Source: Leptospira sp. (GTDB taxonomy: Bacteria; Spirochaetota; Leptospiria; Leptospirales; Leptospiraceae). From it: a stretch of DNA of 21,046 nt. Of the stretch, positions 16,885-21,046 are shown piece after piece; within the stretch, counting starts at the first letter, position 1; each line of letters starts with the position of its first letter. The translations under genes were made by a program, and so were the position numbers. The stretch covers positions 1 through 21,046 of the forward strand of contig JACVCB010000043.1 of the NCBI GenBank assembly GCA_016742255.1, written 5' to 3'. The notes beneath the pieces are model-generated. The model made no database searches and was not told where the DNA came from. It saw only the letters and a program-made list of their open reading frames with translations.

Positions 16885-17238
16885 ATGGCTAAAACCTACT
16901 CTGGAGAACGCATTCCAGGTACCTTACGGTACAACCTCAAAATAAGAGACGGACAAGAAGAACACATTGTCCAAGTTCCAGAACCGTCGATCCAAATCCT
17001 AACCGATGGTTTTGGTCCAGAGGAAAGTGCCAACCGATTAGCCCTCGCTTTGCTCCTTGACTTTACGAAAAACCCTCAACTTTCCTTTGCCTATTACAAA
17101 GATTTTAATTTTTTCTTAGCGGGTCTTTTGTCAGAAGACAATTGGTTATTACATTCCAATCGTATCGAATTATTTTTTAAATTATTAGAAACACCCCATT
17201 TGGACAAAAAACCAATCCTATCAGGGAATCCTTCTTAA
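16885..17238 (+). CDS. Small DUF6166-like protein, function unknown
   Basis: This 117-residue protein has no signal peptide or membrane segment. The opening KTYSGERIPGTLRYNLKI, the central GPEESANRLALALLLDFTKN and the later AYYKDFNFFLAGLLSEDNWL resemble, by recall, the pattern of DUF6166 proteins. Those have a YxG start, a GSGPxxLALALL segment and a late F-x-W stretch. No biochemical role is known to me for that family. A strong Shine-Dalgarno and a possible promoter upstream, plus an end 12 bases before the convergent kinase gene, support a real single-gene unit. The family assignment is tentative; the gene call is firm. Confidence 0.75.
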   Translation: MAKTYSGERIPGTLRYNLKIRDGQEEHIVQVPEPSIQILTDGFGPEESANRLALALLLDFTKNPQLSFAYYKDFNFFLAGLLSEDNWLLHSNRIELFFKLLETPHLDKKPILSGNPS

Positions 17239-17250
17239 TCTTTTTTTAGT

Positions 17251-18354
17251 TCAAACAGGTTTTACAATGGGCAAGGTAAACACCCAAGAAGAGTACTCTT
17301 CATCACGTGTTAGGTTACCTTTGTGTTCGGCAATAATGCTACGTGTGACATCTAAAGAATTCATCTGCGATATTCCCATCATCAAATCTTCCGCACCATT
17401 GTCTTTGATTTGAATTTTGACAAATTCTTTTCCTTCTTCACCGATCACTGATAGCGAAACAGAAATTTTCCTGCCTATGGAATCTTCTCTAGTATTCACT
17501 CGTAACCTTGCGTCTTGGATTAAGTTGAGAAGGACTTGTTTGATTTTTTGAGGTTGGCAATACACATGAGGGACGTCTCCCATTTCCAACTCACATTGGA
17601 TTCCTTCTTTTAAAAAGTATTGGTGGAGGAAGGAACGTGTATCATTTAAAATGCTAACTAAATTGGAATACGTCCATTGGGAGCTAGTTGATTGTGAATA
17701 CGAAACTAAGTTTTTCACAATCTTAGCGATTCGTTCTGATTCTTCTGTAATTTTTTCAGCTTTTTCCTTTAAGCTTGGATTAGATGTTTTTTTTGCCTCT
17801 AAAAGGATAAGGTCCGCTAAATTGAGTATGGATGTAAGAGGATTATTAATTTCGTGCGAAATGCCGGAAGCAACAAGTGCGATGGTTTCCCATTTTTGGT
17901 TTTCAGCCAATCGACTTTCCACAACTCGGATGTGCTTTTGTACTTGTGATTTATAAATTGCCATTTCCACAGAAATATATAAATCCCGACTATTAAATGG
18001 TTTGATCAAATAACCAAATGGTTCAGTGGTTTTAGCACGATTGATTGTGGCTTCATCAGAATAAGCAGTGAGGTAAATGACTGGAATTTCCTTACTTCTT
18101 TTGATTTTACCGGCAATTTCAATTCCATCCATCGGGCCATTCAACATAATGTCCATGAGAACTAGGTCAAAGTGTTCGGATTCAATTTGTTCAATCGCAT
18201 CATTTGCTTCCGATACATAAGTAGCATTGTAACCGTATTGTTTTAAGGTTGAACAAATATTGATCGCAATGATCCTTTCGTCTTCGACAACTAGGATTTT
18301 TTTTACATCAGTTTCTTTTTGATTTTCCACAATAGATGTCATTGTTTTATACAA
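17251..18354 (-). CDS. Receiver-histidine kinase protein with degenerate ATP-binding domain
   Basis: This 367-residue cytoplasmic two-component protein has its receiver domain first. Residues 18-135 form a full receiver: acidic pair Glu24-Asp25, phospho-acceptor Asp68 (LVLMDIM), Thr96 (YLTAYS) and Lys118 (LIKPF). A short coiled linker leads to a HisKA domain with H-box VASGISHEINNPLTSI (His167). The C-terminal HATPase-like domain is weak. The N-box reads LLNLIQDARLRV, with Asp281 at the usual Mg-binding Asn. The G1 box reads DNGAED (318-323) instead of DxGxG. No G2 (GxGLGL) box is present before DVTRSIIAEHKGNL. Autokinase activity is therefore doubtful. The TTG at 18354 has a well-spaced Shine-Dalgarno; an ATG at 18342 is the alternative start. 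It is divergent from the helicase gene. Confidence 0.87.
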   Translation of the reverse strand: MYKTMTSIVENQKETDVKKILVVEDERIIAINICSTLKQYGYNATYVSEANDAIEQIESEHFDLVLMDIMLNGPMDGIEIAGKIKRSKEIPVIYLTAYSDEATINRAKTTEPFGYLIKPFNSRDLYISVEMAIYKSQVQKHIRVVESRLAENQKWETIALVASGISHEINNPLTSILNLADLILLEAKKTSNPSLKEKAEKITEESERIAKIVKNLVSYSQSTSSQWTYSNLVSILNDTRSFLHQYFLKEGIQCELEMGDVPHVYCQPQKIKQVLLNLIQDARLRVNTREDSIGRKISVSLSVIGEEGKEFVKIQIKDNGAEDLMMGISQMNSLDVTRSIIAEHKGNLTRDEEYSSWVFTLPIVKPV

Positions 18355-18359
18355 CCAGT

Positions 18360-18365
18360 CTCCAC
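18360..18365 (-). promoter_or_regulatory. Ribosome binding site favouring the TTG start of the kinase gene
   Basis: GTGGAG on the minus strand lies five bases before the TTG at 18354 but 17 bases before the in-frame ATG at 18342. The spacing favours the TTG start. Confidence 0.5.
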
Positions 18366-18422
18366 TATCAAATAGAATAATTTCCGTTTGTCAACAGAAT
18401 CCAGACAACAAATCTCTGTATT

Positions 18423-20417
18423 GTGGACCAGGAACTCAATGATGCCCAAAGACAAGTGGTTTTGGCCAAGAAAGGCCCGATTTTAGTGGTTGCTGGGGCA
18501 GGGACCGGAAAAACCAATACCCTCGTCCATAAATTGGCCCATTTGGTAAAAAATGGTACAAATCCTGAATCTATCCTTTTGCTTACCTTCACAAGGCGTG
18601 CTGCAAGAGAAATGTTGGGTCGTGCTTCTAGTATTTTGGACAACCGTATGATGTCTGTTCGAGGGGGAACCTTTCATTCCTTCTGCCATCATTTTTTACG
18701 TAAGTTTGCAAGTGTTATCTCATTAGATTCGAATTTTACGATATTGGATGAGGAAGACACAATTGGATTTGTCGGTATGGCGAGAGAACAGGTTGTCTCA
18801 ACAGGAACAAAAGTTCGGTTTCCCAAAAAAGAAACACTCGCTGAAATTTTTTCTGCTTGTTTCAATTTGCAAATTTCATTAGAAAAATACCTGCAAAGAG
18901 AATATCCAATGTTTCTTGGTATCACAAAAGAAATCCAAGAAATCAAAACTAAATTTGCCGATCTCAAAGCCAAACACAACTCACTCGATTTTGACGATTT
19001 ATTAGAATTCACTCGCAAAATTCTTGTCTCGGATGAAAGAATTCGACAAAAAATGTCCTCCACTTATGAATATATACTGGTAGATGAATACCAAGATACA
19101 AACAAAATACAAGCGCATATCGCTTGTTTACTGGCAAGTATCCACCAAAATATCTTAGTTGTAGGTGATGATGCACAGTGTATTTACGGATTTCGTGGAG
19201 CAAGTGTTCATAACATGTTGGACTTTCCAAAAATTTTTCCAAATACGCAAATCATCCAACTCACAAAAAACTACCGAAGTGTCCAAACTGTTCTCAACCT
19301 TGCGAATGCAGTATTAGAAAAAAGTTCTGAAAATTATAAAAAGAATTTAATTGCAGCCACACAAAAACATGCATTACTACCATTTTTGGTAACTATAGAG
19401 TCATTTGAGGAAGAAGCTGAATGGATGGCAGGAAAAATTTTGGAACTTTATGAAGAAGGTGTCCCCTTTTCACAAATAGCTGTCCTATTTCGTTCTGGAT
19501 ATTCCTCCCATTTATTAGAAGTGCAATTAAATGCGAAAAAAATCCCCTATCGTAAGTTTGGTGGGAAACGATTTTTGGATTTGGCACATGTAAAAGATGT
19601 AATTGCGTATTTAAAAGTTGTTGAGAATCCAAGAGACATTCTTTCATGGAATCGAATATTATTATTAGAAGAACAAATTGGTAAAAAATATTCCCAAATC
19701 CTTTATAAACGATTGGAATCGAACCAATTCCAATGGAAAAACGATCCTAATTTTTTCCTTGGATTACCAGAAAATACAAAACAATCTTTTTCAAAACTCA
19801 TGGACTGTTTAGACAAACTTTCCCCTTACCAACAATCCACTAATCAGATATTAGAATCCATTTTATCTCATTATATAAAAGTGTTAGAAGATAACTATGA
19901 TGATTCCGAAAAAAGGAAACAAGATTTGGATTCTCTTTTACTTCTATCAAAAAATGAAACTAAGTTGTCAGATTATCTTTCCAATCTAATCCTAAATCCT
20001 GTGGAAGGGAAAGAAATTGGAAACTCTGATGAATTAAAAGATGAATATTTGACATTATCTACAATCCATTCTGCCAAAGGATTAGAATGGAAAGTTGTAT
20101 TTACAATGCAGGTGGTTGAAGGTAATTTACCTAACCATCGTATCCGTACAATAGAAGAACTCGAAGAAGAAAGGCGTTTGTTTTATGTGGCAGTTACGAG
20201 AGCAAAAGACCTACTTTTTCTAACAAATCCGGCATTTAATGACAAAAACCGTTTTACTTCGGTTAGTCGATTTATTTCAGATTTGGACAAAGAATTGAAA
20301 TTGTATGAAACTTTAGAACCAAAAAACAATAACAATTCTGAAAATAATGGAAATGACCAGGAAAACAATCCACCTAGTTCTTCCTTTCAGAATATCCAAA
20401 ATTACTTTTTGAATTGA
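18423..20417 (+). CDS. UvrD/Rep/PcrA-family superfamily 1A DNA helicase
   Basis: This 664-residue ATP-dependent 3'-5' DNA helicase is likely involved in repair or replication restart. All SF1A motifs are present in order: Q-motif LNDAQRQVV; Walker A AGAGTGKTNT with Lys30; Ia LLTFTRRAAREM; GTFHSFCHHFLRKF; Walker B VDEYQDTN (Asp221, Glu222); III VVGDDAQCIYGFRGA; IV LTKNYRS; V STIHSAKGLEW; VI RRLFYVAVTRAKD. The length is close to Rep and shorter than UvrD or PcrA. After motif VI there is no obvious UvrD/PcrA C-terminal Tudor-like domain, only an Asn/Ser-rich tail (about residues 635-664) ending NIQNYFLN. The start is GTG with no clear Shine-Dalgarno. Which paralogue this is (PcrA/UvrD or Rep) cannot be decided here, so no symbol is given. 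Its 5' region holds no TTTG-N5-CAAA LexA-type site. Confidence 0.93.
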   Translation: MDQELNDAQRQVVLAKKGPILVVAGAGTGKTNTLVHKLAHLVKNGTNPESILLLTFTRRAAREMLGRASSILDNRMMSVRGGTFHSFCHHFLRKFASVISLDSNFTILDEEDTIGFVGMAREQVVSTGTKVRFPKKETLAEIFSACFNLQISLEKYLQREYPMFLGITKEIQEIKTKFADLKAKHNSLDFDDLLEFTRKILVSDERIRQKMSSTYEYILVDEYQDTNKIQAHIACLLASIHQNILVVGDDAQCIYGFRGASVHNMLDFPKIFPNTQIIQLTKNYRSVQTVLNLANAVLEKSSENYKKNLIAATQKHALLPFLVTIESFEEEAEWMAGKILELYEEGVPFSQIAVLFRSGYSSHLLEVQLNAKKIPYRKFGGKRFLDLAHVKDVIAYLKVVENPRDILSWNRILLLEEQIGKKYSQILYKRLESNQFQWKNDPNFFLGLPENTKQSFSKLMDCLDKLSPYQQSTNQILESILSHYIKVLEDNYDDSEKRKQDLDSLLLLSKNETKLSDYLSNLILNPVEGKEIGNSDELKDEYLTLSTIHSAKGLEWKVVFTMQVVEGNLPNHRIRTIEELEEERRLFYVAVTRAKDLLFLTNPAFNDKNRFTSVSRFISDLDKELKLYETLEPKNNNNSENNGNDQENNPPSSSFQNIQNYFLN

Positions 20418-20452
20418 TTTTTCTACTGCCTTCCTGGATCATTTAAGCCATT

Positions 20453-20458
20453 GGGGGA
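20453..20458 (+). promoter_or_regulatory. Ribosome binding site of the MORN lipoprotein gene
   Basis: GGGGGA, three bases before the ATG at 20462. The spacing is short but this is the only purine-rich block near the start, which the lipoprotein signal independently supports. Confidence 0.4.
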
Positions 20459-20461
20459 TTT

Positions 20462-21004
20462 ATGAAGATTCACTGGAAAACCATTTTTTTGACTTCATTT
20501 TTATTATTATTTGTATCATGTGCATCCAATGATCCAAAAGAAACAACAGATTCCAAAAACCAGGATACAAAATCAAACTCACGTAATGTGAATATGGAAG
20601 ACCCCGAAAAAGGTGGAAAAAAATTTGGATGTATCGAAGGAAATTGTGTCAATGGAGTTGGTAAATATGTATATGATAATGGAGACATTTATACTGGTTC
20701 CTTCAAAAACGATTTAAGAGATGGTGCAGGTAACTTTCTCTATGCGGATGGCGAAAAATTCAATGGGACTTATGTAGAAGATAAAAAACAAGGTCCAGGC
20801 GAGTATAATTTCAAAAACGGTGATAAGTATGTTGGAGAATTCCAAAATGGCCAAATCAATGGAAAAGGAACTTATAGTTTCAAAGATGGGAAATCCGTTT
20901 CTGGTGATTTTTCCTCCGATGGCCAAGAAGGTATCGGAGTTTTAATCGATGATGGTAAATCTAGAAATTGTAAAATTACAGGAAGGAAGTTACTCTGTGA
21001 GTAA
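20462..21004 (+). CDS. MORN-repeat lipoprotein
   Basis: This 180-residue protein starts with a lipoprotein signal, MKIHWKTIFLTSFLLLFVSC, with Cys20 as the predicted lipidation site. A charged, Asn/Lys/Asp-rich linker spans about 21-55. A cysteine pair (FGCIEGNCVNG) marks the start of the repeat region. Four to five MORN repeats of about 23 residues follow: GVGKYVYDNGDIYTGSFKND, GAGNFLYADGEKFNGTYVED, GPGEYNFKNGDKYVGEFQNG, GKGTYSFKDGKSVSGDF and a degenerate last copy. MORN repeats form beta-hairpin ladders that often bind lipids or proteins; the role here is unknown. Cysteines near the C-terminus (RNCKI, LLCE) could cap the ladder by disulfides. It lies 44 bases after the helicase and could be cotranscribed or have its own promoter. 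Confidence 0.88.
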   Translation: MKIHWKTIFLTSFLLLFVSCASNDPKETTDSKNQDTKSNSRNVNMEDPEKGGKKFGCIEGNCVNGVGKYVYDNGDIYTGSFKNDLRDGAGNFLYADGEKFNGTYVEDKKQGPGEYNFKNGDKYVGEFQNGQINGKGTYSFKDGKSVSGDFSSDGQEGIGVLIDDGKSRNCKITGRKLLCE

Positions 21005-21011
21005 CTCCTTC
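20982..21011 (+). repeat. Hairpin overlapping the MORN gene stop codon
   Basis: Arms GAAGGAAGTTACTC (20982-20995) and GAGTAACTCCTTC (20999-21011) pair over 13 base pairs with one bulged A and a 3-base loop. The TAA stop (21002-21004) lies in the 3' arm. No T-run follows directly, so it looks more like a 3'-end stabilising or processing hairpin than a classic terminator. Confidence 0.5.
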
Positions 21012-21018
21012 ACATAAC

Positions 21019-21043
21019 ACAATTTGGTTTTTTACCAGATTGT
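21019..21043. terminator. Probable transcription terminator hairpin after the MORN gene
   Basis: ACAATTTGGT (21019-21028) and ACCAGATTGT (21034-21043) form a 10-base-pair stem with one G-U pair and a TTTTT loop. It lies 14 bases past the MORN stop codon. The window ends three bases later, so any T-tract on the right cannot be seen. It may be bidirectional. Confidence 0.5.
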
Positions 21044-21046
21044 AAT

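Noticed and set aside
17239..17250. T-rich stretch (CTTTTTTTAG) just after the DUF6166-like gene as a terminator
   Set aside because: No inverted repeat precedes the T-run.
18355..18422. Possible LexA-type site or promoter (a perfect TTGACA at 18389-18394, minus strand) in the kinase-helicase gap
   Set aside because: No TTTG-N5-CAAA site is present. The TTGACA has no good -10 at 16-18 bases, and a start there would fall beyond the kinase ribosome-binding site.
18689..19063. Leftward open frame of 124 codons inside the helicase gene
   Set aside because: Antisense to conserved helicase motifs, so explained by the coding constraint of the other strand.
1..21046. tRNA or rRNA genes, CRISPR arrays, insertion sequences, phage or toxin-antitoxin modules
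   Set aside because: None recognised on either strand; almost all bases are used by ordinary genes.

Overview
The window reads as ordinary chromosome of a spirochaete of the genus Leptospira. The reasons are a moderately AT-rich base composition, several tightly packed gene strings with 4-19 base overlaps, lipoprotein signals of the relaxed spirochaetal kind, and a set of housekeeping genes typical of leptospiral chromosomes. The protein style suggests the saprophytic branch, but that is inference from recall, not a search. I see no rRNA, tRNA, insertion sequence, phage gene, CRISPR array or attachment site.

Layout. (1) Bases 2-766 hold the 3' part of a rightward gene of uncertain function (LPP20/FlgT-like). 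It runs 38 bases into a convergent leftward TPR-like gene (729-1532), which follows leftward asnS (1592-2896). (2) From a short divergent region at about 2897-2951 a rightward string of five overlapping genes runs to 8072: folD, an acetyl-xylan-esterase-like hydrolase, cysS, a SpoU-type rRNA 2'-O-methyltransferase (rlmB-like), and a lipase-like lipoprotein. (3) A six-gene leftward string runs from 16711 down to 8081: lptD, a WcaJ-type undecaprenyl-phosphate sugar transferase, gatC, gatA, hisF and a sodium:solute symporter. Gaps are 13 bases or less and two junctions are ATGA overlaps. (4) A 173-base divergent region separates lptD from a small DUF6166-like gene (16885-17238). (5) A leftward receiver-plus-histidine-kinase gene (17251-18354) is divergent from a UvrD/Rep-type helicase (18423-20417), which is followed by a MORN-repeat lipoprotein (20462-21004) with two hairpins at its 3' end.

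How the genes fit together. The left operon mixes one-carbon metabolism, Cys-tRNA charging, rRNA methylation and two hydrolases. The long leftward operon joins outer-membrane LPS export (LptD) and glycan initiation (WcaJ-like) to Gln-tRNA transamidation (GatCA), histidine biosynthesis (HisF) and sodium-driven uptake. AsnRS is also present, so GatCA probably serves Gln-tRNA rather than Asn-tRNA.

No clearly new multi-gene system is visible. The points most worth a second look are protein-level oddities. The esterase-like hydrolase has Asn where the family's catalytic His should be. The histidine kinase has a normal receiver and H-box but a badly eroded ATP-binding domain. The LptD carries a SAP-like helical motif between its signal peptide and its OstA-like domain, and has only one cysteine in the mature chain.
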